Source: Haemophilus pittmaniae (GTDB lineage Bacteria > Pseudomonadota > Gammaproteobacteria > Enterobacterales > Pasteurellaceae). From it: DNA of 64,000 nucleotides. The notes under the pieces were generated by a model that saw only the letters and a list, made by a program, of their open reading frames with translations, was not told the DNA's origin and searched no databases. Shown piece after piece: positions 56,454 through 64,000 of the stretch. The stretch spans positions 248,001 to 312,000 of the forward strand of contig NZ_LT906463.1 of NCBI RefSeq assembly GCF_900186995.1, given 5' to 3'. The position numbers and the translations under genes are program-made. Positions within the stretch are counted from its first letter, which is position 1. Every line of letters begins with the position of its first letter.

Positions 56454-57671
56454 CTATTTTTTATACTGGTAAGTACCATTCGCCTGACGAATGAATCTTG
56501 TACCATTCGATAAACGTAGTTCACTCACTCTTCCTTGCCCATCGAGGGAAACCTGTACTTTATCACCAGGTTTGAAATTACTAAGCGCATTCCCTGCACC
56601 GCTAGCTTTAGTCATAGCATTTACATCCGCAATATTCAGTTTGTTATCACGGAATACTTGCATTAATGATACCCCTTGTGGAACCGTTAGGGTTTTACTT
56701 GTTCCATTAGTAGCAGCCTGAGTAACTGTAGGCTTAGATTCTTGAATCTTAGCCGAAGATTCTTTTTTCATTACTGGAGCTGTTGCAGCCGTTTTTTCCG
56801 TTGTCGGCTTGGCATTCTTTTTCTCCTGAGACGTCACCGCGTGTTCACGATGTGATTCAACTTTACGTTCAATCGGAGCTGTTTGTTTTTCTACCGCCGG
56901 AGTATGTTTAGGGGATTCCTTAACTGTTGTTTGCGCCACTGGAGCTTGTGTTGGCTGGCTCGGTTGTTGCATTGTTGGGCTTTGAGTTTCAACCGTTTGA
57001 GGGTTTACTGTTTCGTTTTTAGCCTCACTATTTCCCACATACTCCATTGCCGGGGGAACATCAGATTTAGTTTGTTCCGCAGAAGCAGGAGCAGTCGTTG
57101 CATTATCTAAAATACTAGTTTCTACCGGTTGGGATTGATCCAAGGATTGAAATTGCACCGGAATCTCATTGGTATTTTGCTGTTCAAAGGACTCCACCGT
57201 ATCTGAGCTTGGTTTCAAGCTAAAGAATACAATGAGCAATATTACCAAGCCTAAAATAGCAATAAATAGACGGCGATGTTTTTCTGGAAGAATTTGTAAT
57301 ACTTTCCATTTTTCCGGCTGTTTTAAGTTATCAACCTTATTAGCATTGGACGCTGCAGCCACAAATGGGGCACTTTGTTGTGCAACCTGTTGATGTTCTT
57401 CTGCATCAATGAATTCTTCTTTTTGCTCTAAAGGTTGTTCCTCAAAAGGAGATGTTTGCAATGTTTGAGGTTGCTCGCTCTGTGTACCAAATGTAGGTTC
57501 TTTACGGACATGGAATTGAGTTTGAGCCTGTTCTTTCTTAGCAAAAAGACCTTTAGCCTTATCAAGCAATGAGCCTGCACCTTGTGCATTTTTGCTGTCC
57601 GTATTATGTAAACCTAAATCTAATTCATTTTGAGATTGGTCATTTTGTTGGTTTCCATTATGAGAATCCAC
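56454..57671 (-). CDS. oapA: Opacity-associated protein OapA
   Basis: The 405-residue inner-membrane-anchored protein starts at GTG 57671 (with AGAGG upstream). It has a hydrophilic N-terminus, a single helix near 160-180 (LFIAILGLVILLIVFF), a long Pro/Gln/Thr-rich periplasmic linker, and a C-terminal OapA/LysM-like domain (LTVPQGVSLMQVFRDNKLNIADVNAM in pieces). H. influenzae OapA affects colony opacity and nasopharyngeal colonisation. The frame is open upstream of the GTG without similarity. Confidence 0.88.
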   Translation of the reverse strand: MDSHNGNQQNDQSQNELDLGLHNTDSKNAQGAGSLLDKAKGLFAKKEQAQTQFHVRKEPTFGTQSEQPQTLQTSPFEEQPLEQKEEFIDAEEHQQVAQQSAPFVAAASNANKVDNLKQPEKWKVLQILPEKHRRLFIAILGLVILLIVFFSLKPSSDTVESFEQQNTNEIPVQFQSLDQSQPVETSILDNATTAPASAEQTKSDVPPAMEYVGNSEAKNETVNPQTVETQSPTMQQPSQPTQAPVAQTTVKESPKHTPAVEKQTAPIERKVESHREHAVTSQEKKNAKPTTEKTAATAPVMKKESSAKIQESKPTVTQAATNGTSKTLTVPQGVSLMQVFRDNKLNIADVNAMTKASGAGNALSNFKPGDKVQVSLDGQGRVSELRLSNGTRFIRQANGTYQYKK

Positions 57672-57788
57672 GATATACCTCTTACTTGCTAAACTATTTA
57701 TTAACGATAACCGACCAATTGAAATGCAACTTATTAACACAAAAATGACTAAGCGTTTTCTATTGGTTTTGACATGAAAAATTTCGCG

Positions 57789-58820
57789 CTATTCTAGCGG
57801 ATATTGGTCACCGTATAAAGTTTTATTTGGCTCTCCTGCTATCTCTCGGGCAAGCTTGGGTACCAAATATCCGGAAGTTTTCGCCTGTAATTGCCGATAA
57901 ATATAAAGAGCCTGTTCATCGGGAATATAGAAATGTGCAGCCCCTTGCACTTTATCCAATAAATGCAGGTAATAAGGAAGAATGCCACTTTGAAATAATT
58001 TATCACTCAATGACTTTAAAATTATAGGATCATCATTGATCCTTCTGAGTAAGACAGATTGGTTTAACAACGTTACATTCGCGTCCCTTAACTTTTGCAT
58101 TGCCAATGTAAAATATTCATCAATCTCATTTGGATGATTAATATGGGTGACTAACACCACCTGAAAGCGACTATTTTTCAATAAACTACAAAATGTTGCC
58201 GTAATCCGTTGTGGAATAACCACAGGTAAACGACTATGAATACGGATACGTTGCACATGAGGTATCAATTCTAAAGATGCAAGAAGCCATCGCCATTCAC
58301 TATCTTTAGCCATAAGAGGATCTCCACCAGAAAAAATCACCTCCTCAATCTCATCATGCTGAGCAATATAATCTAACGCTCTTTGCCAACTGCGTTTATT
58401 CCCCGGATTTTGTTCATAAGGGAAATGACGACGGAAACAATAACGACAATTTATGGCACATCCGCCTTTAAGCATAAAAAGGAGACGATTATGATACTTG
58501 TGCAAAATATTTGGAATTGCATTAGCCTGATTTTCAGATAATGGATCCTGGGTAAAACCAACAACGTCGGAAAACTCCTCTGCGCCGGTCATAACTTGTA
58601 AAAAAAGTGGATCTTGAGGATTACCAATTTCCATCTTTTCAATAAAGGGAGTAGGGACTCGCATTGCAAATAATTGGCGAGCCTTTATATCTTCAAGAAA
58701 ATAGGATTCAGAAAGATTGAGTCTTTTGAGTAATAAAATAGGATCAGAAACGGCATTTTTTAAAATATCGAGCCAATTTTGTTCTTCTCTCTCCGCGATG
58801 TTTTGGGTTAGAATGTGCAC
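57789..58820 (-). CDS. epmB: EF-P (R)-beta-lysylation aminomutase EpmB
   Basis: This radical-SAM enzyme turns alpha-lysine into beta-lysine for attachment to EF-P. The 343-residue product has the cluster motif GGCAINCRYCFRRHFPY near 110, GGDPLMAKD near 165, and the PLP-Lys region near the C-terminus (KVQGAAHF, SGYLVPKLAREI). I chose GTG 58820 by comparison with E. coli (MAHIVTLN); a TTG at 58850 is also open. It is divergent from its target gene efp with only 33 bases between the starts. Confidence 0.93.
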   Translation of the reverse strand: MHILTQNIAEREEQNWLDILKNAVSDPILLLKRLNLSESYFLEDIKARQLFAMRVPTPFIEKMEIGNPQDPLFLQVMTGAEEFSDVVGFTQDPLSENQANAIPNILHKYHNRLLFMLKGGCAINCRYCFRRHFPYEQNPGNKRSWQRALDYIAQHDEIEEVIFSGGDPLMAKDSEWRWLLASLELIPHVQRIRIHSRLPVVIPQRITATFCSLLKNSRFQVVLVTHINHPNEIDEYFTLAMQKLRDANVTLLNQSVLLRRINDDPIILKSLSDKLFQSGILPYYLHLLDKVQGAAHFYIPDEQALYIYRQLQAKTSGYLVPKLAREIAGEPNKTLYGDQYPLE

Positions 58821-58853
58821 CTTTAAAAAACCATTCTTAGGATAATTCAAATT

Positions 58854-59420
58854 ATGGCTACATATACTACCAGTGATTTCAAACCGGGTCTAAAATTTAT
58901 GCAAGACGGCGAGCCTTGCGTTATTGTTGAAAATGAATTCGTCAAACCGGGTAAAGGGCAAGCATTCACCCGCACCCGTATTCGTAAATTAATTTCAGGC
59001 AAAGTATTAGATGTCAACTTCAAATCCGGTACTTCAGTTGAAGCAGCTGATGTTATGGATCTTAACCTGACTTATTCATACAAGGATGATGCATTCTGGT
59101 ACTTCATGCACCCTGAAACATTTGAACAATATTCTGCTGATGCGAAAGCAGTTGGTGATGCAGAAAAATGGCTATTAGACCAAGCAGATTGTATCGTAAC
59201 TTTATGGAACGGTGCGCCAATCAGCATTACTCCACCAAACTTCGTAGAACTAGAAATCATCGACACCGACCCTGGTCTTAAAGGCGATACTGCAGGCACA
59301 GGCGGTAAACCAGCCACATTAAGTACTGGCGCAGTAGTGAAAGTACCTCTCTTTGTTCAAATTGGCGAAGTAATCAAAGTAGATACTCGCTCAGGCGAAT
59401 ACGTTTCTCGTGTGAAATAA
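58854..59420 (+). CDS. efp: Elongation factor P
   Basis: EF-P helps ribosomes pass polyproline stretches. The 188-residue, three-domain protein has the modified Lys34 in [12 protein letters not shown], and C-terminal [25 protein letters not shown], in pieces. Lys34 together with EpmB implies the beta-lysyl modification pathway (EpmA is not in the window). A strong terminator follows. Confidence 0.97.
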   Translation: MATYTTSDFKPGLKFMQDGEPCVIVENEFVKPGKGQAFTRTRIRKLISGKVLDVNFKSGTSVEAADVMDLNLTYSYKDDAFWYFMHPETFEQYSADAKAVGDAEKWLLDQADCIVTLWNGAPISITPPNFVELEIIDTDPGLKGDTAGTGGKPATLSTGAVVKVPLFVQIGEVIKVDTRSGEYVSRVK

Positions 59421-59438
59421 TTTTTCATAGTAATCTGT

Positions 59439-59478
59439 AAAAAACGGTCAATATTTGATAAATATTGACCGTTTTTTA
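59439..59478 (+). terminator. efp terminator
   Basis: AAAACGGTCAATATT / AATATTGACCGTTTT arms with a 5-base loop run into TTTTTT. Confidence 0.9.
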
Positions 59479-59511
59479 TCATCTGCCTATAACTACTTAA
59501 TTAAGCATAAA

Positions 59512-59539
59512 AAATGCGGTTATTTCTAACCGCACTTTG
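59512..59539 (-). terminator. Protein E terminator containing an uptake signal
   Basis: On the minus strand AAGTGCGGTTA / TAACCGCATTT arms with a 4-base loop end in a T-run. The left arm is an exact uptake signal. Confidence 0.8.
59529..59537 (-). other. DNA uptake signal sequence in a terminator
   Basis: Exact AAGTGCGGT on the minus strand, used as a terminator arm, a common arrangement in H. influenzae. Confidence 0.82.
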
Positions 59540-59544
59540 ATTGA

Positions 59545-60048
59545 TTATTTCACTTGTGAGCCTTCTAACTCTAAAGAAGGCTTTCTATCTGAATTCACAC
59601 AAATAATTTGAGCGGCAGCATAAAGCGTCGTATTCGGTTTTAAGCTAATGGAATATTTTTCCTGTTTTTTCGGTGCTGCACGCAAACCTTCGCCCCAAAA
59701 GTCATCATAAAAATCTGTACGAACCTGAGTTAAGTGGAAATTCTTACAGTTTAGGATTTTATATTGGCGAACGGAACGCGCATAACGTCTTGTTTCTTTT
59801 GGATACACATATAAACCCTTATCCAAATTCACCACTGCATCAAAATGCACTTGATTTAAATCTTGGTTATCCACCCAGATAGAACTAGTATCAATATAGT
59901 AGTTTTTATCTTTTACTAACCGAACATAGCCTTCTCTATCTTTAGAGGGAGGGCTTAATGTCACCTCTTCTTGTGGAAGGGGGGATTGAACAGCAGAACA
60001 ACCTGCTAAAAGGGCTACACCTAAAAATGTGAATACCAATTTTTTCAT
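59545..60048 (-). CDS. pe: Surface adhesin protein E (lipoprotein)
   Basis: The 167-residue lipoprotein has lipobox LLAGC (Cys16). It closely matches H. influenzae protein E, with GYVRLVKDKNYYIDTSSIWV, HFDAVVNLDKGLYVYP, RYARSVRQYKILNC, and DFWGEGLRAAPKKQ. Protein E binds vitronectin, laminin, plasminogen and hemin on the cell surface. The two cysteines of the known disulfide are present (LNC and IIC). The ATG at 60048 follows AAGGAGAG. It is next to pflA, as in H. influenzae. Confidence 0.92.
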   Translation of the reverse strand: MKKLVFTFLGVALLAGCSAVQSPLPQEEVTLSPPSKDREGYVRLVKDKNYYIDTSSIWVDNQDLNQVHFDAVVNLDKGLYVYPKETRRYARSVRQYKILNCKNFHLTQVRTDFYDDFWGEGLRAAPKKQEKYSISLKPNTTLYAAAQIICVNSDRKPSLELEGSQVK

Positions 60049-60109
60049 TTTTCTCTCCTTAAAGCTCATTCCCAAAGCCTGCTGTTGAACTACTCCACAT
60101 TATCACAAT

Positions 60110-60850
60110 CTAGTATTTTACGGTATGACCGTATCCTTCCAAGATAGTTTTAATATGCTCAAGTGATTCTTTTGTTGGTGGTAATACATCTTGCAACTCA
60201 TAATCAAATCCTAGCGTTTTCCATTTATGGGCACCTAATCGATGATAAGGTAAAAGCTCCACTTTTTCGATGTTCTGCATTCCTTCAATAAACTGACCAA
60301 GTAAATGTACATCGTGATCATTATCTGTATATCCCGGTACCACAACATAACGAATCCAGGTACGTTGATTACGTTTTTGCAAATACTTAGCGAATTCTAA
60401 TGTTCTCTTATTTGGCACACCAATAAGGTTCTGATGTACTTTATCATTAAGTTCTTTTAAATCCAGTAATACCAGATCAGTTACATCAAGCAATTCGTCA
60501 ATAATATGATCATAATGACGAACAAAACCATTCGTATCTAAACAAGTATTAATTCCCTCAGCCTTACAAGCACGAAACCAATCACGCACAAATTCTGCTT
60601 GAAGAACGGCCTCACCACCTGATGCCGTTACACCTCCGCCCGTTGCGTTCATAAAATGGCGATAGCTCACCACTTCCTTCATTAATTCTTCAACGCTAAT
60701 TTCACGACCGCCATCAAGGTCCCAAGTATCACGGTTATGGCAATATTTGCAACGCATTAAACAACCTTGCATAAATAAAATAAAACGAATCCCTGGACCA
60801 TCTACAGTACCACAGGATTCAAAAGAGTGAATTCTACCTAAAACTGACAT
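60110..60850 (-). CDS. pflA: Pyruvate formate-lyase activating enzyme
   Basis: This radical-SAM enzyme installs the glycyl radical on PflB under anaerobic conditions. The 246-residue product has C30-x3-C34-x2-C37 in [14 protein letters not shown], the SAM-binding [10 protein letters not shown] near 78, and [10 protein letters not shown]. It lies downstream of pflB past a terminator-like hairpin. Confidence 0.95.
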   Translation of the reverse strand: MSVLGRIHSFESCGTVDGPGIRFILFMQGCLMRCKYCHNRDTWDLDGGREISVEELMKEVVSYRHFMNATGGGVTASGGEAVLQAEFVRDWFRACKAEGINTCLDTNGFVRHYDHIIDELLDVTDLVLLDLKELNDKVHQNLIGVPNKRTLEFAKYLQKRNQRTWIRYVVVPGYTDNDHDVHLLGQFIEGMQNIEKVELLPYHRLGAHKWKTLGFDYELQDVLPPTKESLEHIKTILEGYGHTVKY

Positions 60851-60904
60851 ACATAAGTTCCCAAACTAAACATGGCTAAATTGTACCTGAAATATTACCT
60901 ATAA

Positions 60905-60935
60905 AAAATGAGCCTGACGTAAATCAGGCTCATAA
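60905..60935 (-). terminator. pflB terminator
   Basis: ATGAGCCTGA / TCAGGCTCAT arms (60908-60917, 60924-60933) are followed on the minus strand by TTTTTTAT. Confidence 0.82.
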
Positions 60936-60977
60936 CTTTTACATTACCGTTAAAATACGGTTAGATTTTATTGTAAC

Positions 60978-63290
60978 TTAGAACGATTCAGTGAATGTAC
61001 GAGTTACTACGTCTTGTTGTTGCTCTTTAGTTAAAGAGTTAAAACGTACGGCATACCCAGAGACACGAATTGTCAATTGCGGATATTTGTCCGGATTTTC
61101 CATCGCATCTAATAACATTTCACGGTTTAATACATTCACATTTAAGTGTTGACCACCTTCTACTGTCGCTTCATGATGGAAATAGCCATCCATCAAGCCA
61201 GCAAGATTACGGCGTTGAGCCTCCGCATCTTTACCTAACGCATTTGGCACGATAGAGAAGGTATAAGAGATACCATCTTTCGCGTAAGCAAATGGCAGTT
61301 TAGCCACAGAAGTTAATGATGCTACAGCACCTTTTTGGTCACGACCATGCATTGGGTTTGCACCTGGTCCAAATGGAGCACCTGCGCGACGACCATCTGG
61401 GGTATTACCTGTTTTCTTACCATAAACCACGTTAGAAGTAATGGTTAACACAGATTGTGTTGGTACAGCATTACGGTAGGTTTTGAGTTTCTGAATTTTC
61501 TTCATGAAACGTTCAACTAAATCGCAAGCGATCTCATCCACACGGTTATCATTGTTACCATATTGTGGATATTCACCTTCGATTTCAAAGTCGATTGCTA
61601 CATTGCTTGCAACAACATTGCCATCTTTGTCTTTGATATCCCCACGAACAGGTTTAACTTTCGCATATTTAATTGCAGAAAGTGAGTCAGCTGCAACTGA
61701 AAGCCCTGCGATACCACAAGCCATAGTACGGAACACATCACGGTCATGTAACGCCATTAGTGCTGCTTCGTATGAATATTTATCGTGCATATAATGGATG
61801 ATGTTCAAGGCAGTCACATATTGTTTTGCCAACCAATCCATAAAGCTGTCCATACGAGTCATTACGGTGTCGAAATCTAACACTTCATCAGTGATTGGTG
61901 TAGTTTTCGGACCTACTTGCATACCTAATTTTTCATCGATACCGCCGTTGATTGCGTATAACAATGTTTTCGCTAAGTTTGCACGAGCACCGAAGAATTG
62001 CATTTGTTTACCTACAACCATTGGTGATACACAACATGCGATTGCATAGTCATCATTGTTGAAGTCTGGACGCATTAAGTCATCGTTTTCATACTGAACA
62101 GATGAGGTATCAATAGATACTTTCGCACAGAAACGTTTGAAGTTTTCAGGTAATTGTTCAGACCAAAGGATAGTTAAGTTTGGTTCTGGAGAAGTACCCA
62201 TGTTGTAAAGGGTATGCAAAATACGGAATGTATTTTTAGTTACCAAGGTACGACCATCCAATCCCATACCCGCGATGGTTTCAGTTGCCCACATTGGGTC
62301 ACCAGAGAATAATTGATCATATTCAGGTGTACGTAGGAAACGAACCATACGAAGTTTCATCACTAAGTGATCCACTAATTCTTGTGCTTCAGTTTCTGTG
62401 ATTTTGCCTTCTTTCAAATCACGTTCAATATAAATATCAATAAAGGTTGCAGTACGGCCAAATGACATCGCTGCACCATTTTGTGATTTGATAGCGGCTA
62501 AATAAGCGAAGTACATCCATTGAATGGCTTCTTGTGCATTACTCGCCGGATTAGAAATATCGAAACCATAGCTTGCAGCCATTTGTTTCAGTTGACCTAA
62601 TGCACGATGTTGCTCAGCGATTTCTTCACGTAAACGAATTGTCGCTTCAAGGTTCACCCCATTTTCGAGATCTGCTTGCAAAGAAGTAAACTGAGCATAT
62701 TTATCTTTCATTAAGAAATCTACACCATAAAGCGCTACTCGACGATAGTCACCGATAATACGACCACGTCCATAGGCATCCGGTAAACCGGTTAACACAC
62801 CGGATTTACGGCAACGGAGAATATCTGGTGTATAGACATCAAATACACCTTGGTTATGAGTTTTACGGTATTCGGTAAAGATTTTTTTAACTTCAGGATC
62901 TAGTTCACGACCATAAACTTTACATGACCCTTCAACCATTTTAATACCACCAAATGGCATAATGGCACGTTTCAACGGAGCATCAGTCTGTAAACCAACA
63001 ATTTTTTCCAAATCTTTGTTGATATAACCCGGCGCATGAGAAGTGATTGTTGATGGAGTATGCTCATCAAAATCTAATGGCGCATGAGTTTTATTCTCAA
63101 CCTTAATACCTTCCATCACGGCTTCCCAAAGTTTAGTTGTTGCCTCGGTTGGTCCAGCTAAGAATGAATCATCGCCTTCATACGGGGTGTAATTCTTTTG
63201 GATAAAGTCACGTACATTTACATGCTCTTGCCAATCACCACCGGTGAACCCTGCCCAAGCTGATTTCTGAGCTTCATTAAGTTCTGACAT
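60978..63290 (-). CDS. pflB: Pyruvate formate-lyase PflB
   Basis: PflB converts pyruvate and CoA to acetyl-CoA and formate. The 770-residue product has the catalytic cysteine pair Cys419-Cys420 in [11 protein letters not shown] and the glycyl-radical Gly near 745 in [11 protein letters not shown]. The second ATG (63290) is better spaced from AAAGGAA than the first (63296). It is about ten residues longer than the E. coli enzyme. It follows focA by 54 bases. Confidence 0.97.
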   Translation of the reverse strand: MSELNEAQKSAWAGFTGGDWQEHVNVRDFIQKNYTPYEGDDSFLAGPTEATTKLWEAVMEGIKVENKTHAPLDFDEHTPSTITSHAPGYINKDLEKIVGLQTDAPLKRAIMPFGGIKMVEGSCKVYGRELDPEVKKIFTEYRKTHNQGVFDVYTPDILRCRKSGVLTGLPDAYGRGRIIGDYRRVALYGVDFLMKDKYAQFTSLQADLENGVNLEATIRLREEIAEQHRALGQLKQMAASYGFDISNPASNAQEAIQWMYFAYLAAIKSQNGAAMSFGRTATFIDIYIERDLKEGKITETEAQELVDHLVMKLRMVRFLRTPEYDQLFSGDPMWATETIAGMGLDGRTLVTKNTFRILHTLYNMGTSPEPNLTILWSEQLPENFKRFCAKVSIDTSSVQYENDDLMRPDFNNDDYAIACCVSPMVVGKQMQFFGARANLAKTLLYAINGGIDEKLGMQVGPKTTPITDEVLDFDTVMTRMDSFMDWLAKQYVTALNIIHYMHDKYSYEAALMALHDRDVFRTMACGIAGLSVAADSLSAIKYAKVKPVRGDIKDKDGNVVASNVAIDFEIEGEYPQYGNNDNRVDEIACDLVERFMKKIQKLKTYRNAVPTQSVLTITSNVVYGKKTGNTPDGRRAGAPFGPGANPMHGRDQKGAVASLTSVAKLPFAYAKDGISYTFSIVPNALGKDAEAQRRNLAGLMDGYFHHEATVEGGQHLNVNVLNREMLLDAMENPDKYPQLTIRVSGYAVRFNSLTKEQQQDVVTRTFTESF

Positions 63291-63344
63291 AGTCATTTCC
63301 TTTGTTAATTAATAAAAAATAAATCGTTTCAATTCGTTAGAGAA

Positions 63345-64000
63345 CTAATGGGCCTTCGTTAAATAACGTTGGAATAAACCGATGCAGACTGCACCCCCCA
63401 CTATATTTCCCAAGGTAACTGGAATTAAATTTTTGATAATAAAATTCGCTAAATTAAGATCGGCATACTTAGCGGCATCTACACCGATTTGTTGCCAGAA
63501 TTCAGGTGTACTGTAATGCGCCGTAATAATTCCCATTGGAATCATGAACATATTAGCCACACAGTGCTCAAAACCTGATGCAACGAATAAGCCTATCGGC
63601 ATAATCATGATAAATGCTTTATCTACAACGGTTTTACCCGAATAAGAAAGCCATACGGCCAAACATACCATGATGTTACATAAAATACCTAAGTTAAAGG
63701 CCTCAAACCAAGTATGATGAATTTTATGTTGGGCTGTTGATAAAATGGTCAAGCCCCATTGCCCAGCGGCAGCCATCGTCTGACCACCAAACCAGATGAA
63801 TAACACAATAATCAAACCACCGGCAAAATTACCAAAATACACGGCAATCCAGTTCCGGATCATTTGTCCTGTAGTAATTTTGCCCCCCACTCGGGCAACT
63901 GCTGTTAAAGTAGATGAAGTAAACAACTCGGAGCCTAAAAGCACAACCATAATAACACCAAGGGAGAATACTAAACCGCCGACCAACTTCGTCAGCCCCC
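63345..64000 (-). CDS. focA: Formate transporter FocA, 5' end outside the window
   Basis: The formate/nitrite channel is visible for about 218 C-terminal residues and the frame continues past the window edge. Features are GSELFTSSTLTAVAR, NWIAVYFGNFAGG, HKIHHTWFEAFNLGILCNIMVCLAVW in pieces, FVASGFEHCVANMFMIPMGI, and NLIPVTLGNIVGGAV. The His and surrounding residues of the central channel (GFEH) are kept. It heads the focA-pflB unit; its promoter is outside the window. Confidence 0.95.
   Translation of the reverse strand, partial: GLTKLVGGLVFSLGVIMVVLLGSELFTSSTLTAVARVGGKITTGQMIRNWIAVYFGNFAGGLIIVLFIWFGGQTMAAAGQWGLTILSTAQHKIHHTWFEAFNLGILCNIMVCLAVWLSYSGKTVVDKAFIMIMPIGLFVASGFEHCVANMFMIPMGIITAHYSTPEFWQQIGVDAAKYADLNLANFIIKNLIPVTLGNIVGGAVCIGLFQRYLTKAH

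Overview
The window is chromosomal DNA of a Pasteurellaceae bacterium. The proteins resemble Haemophilus influenzae throughout, and several gene orders are the ones I remember from that species: pnp-nlpI-deaD-mltF, kdkA-opsX, relA-rlmD-recO-oapB-oapA-epmB/efp, and protein E-pflA-pflB-focA. Breaks between these blocks, and a low count of the H. influenzae uptake signal AAGTGCGGT (four exact copies found by eye), argue against H. influenzae itself. I cannot name the species. There is no prophage, insertion sequence, plasmid gene or CRISPR array.

Layout. 1-7.5 kb: yhcH, then the RNA-decay and envelope run pnp, nlpI, deaD, mltF and a small basic ORF. 7.5-12.2 kb: a sialic-acid-derivative cluster (nanY-like oxidoreductase, a second Gfo/Idh/MocA protein, a GntR/FCD regulator and a divergent nanX-like transporter). 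It is bracketed by two nearly identical 69-bp direct repeats. 12.3-15.5 kb: a nickel ECF importer (nikKLMQO) behind a MerR-type promoter. 15.7-20.7 kb: a DMT permease, ferric citrate importer genes fecBCDE behind a Fur-like site, and emrE. 20.7-25.6 kb: proB, folA, two tRNAs, folD, ndh. 25.8-29.4 kb: an HI_0552-like gene, apaH, a GT8 glycosyltransferase, a decayed gene and rsmA. 29.5-31.5 kb: infA and the ribosomal operon rpsF-priB-rpsR-rplI. 31.5-33.6 kb: two GT9 glycosyltransferases, then rpmE. 34-45 kb: mutY-yggX-mltC, tRNAs, yafJ, kdkA/opsX, an ABC exporter, gltX, four identical tRNA-Val genes and a GT32 glycosyltransferase. 45.3-51.1 kb: slyD, a SIMPL protein, rraB, truD-surE-yqaA, a small lipoprotein and nlpD. 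51.3-64 kb: dgkA-relA-rlmD-recO-oapB-oapA, epmB/efp, protein E, pflA-pflB and a focA cut by the window edge.

Themes. Six genes plus one pseudogene point to lipooligosaccharide building (kdkA, opsX, two GT9, GT8, GT32). Metal handling recurs: nickel import with a His/Cys-rich SlyD, ferric citrate import, and YggX. Host-derived nutrition and adhesion appear as the nanXY-like cluster, yhcH and protein E.

The least explained structure is a family of about ten ~66-69 bp intergenic repeats. One end reads AAACGCC and the other TGATTTTATT. The copies are scattered over the first 51 kb and often begin at a stop codon or terminator. The two most similar copies bracket the nan cluster, which suggests that the cluster was exchanged by recombination at this repeat. 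Other oddities are an EKP-to-ETP change in the second Gfo/Idh protein, a glycine-to-cysteine change in the FecE P-loop, and a small lipoprotein that repeats the N-terminal module of the NlpD protein beside it.
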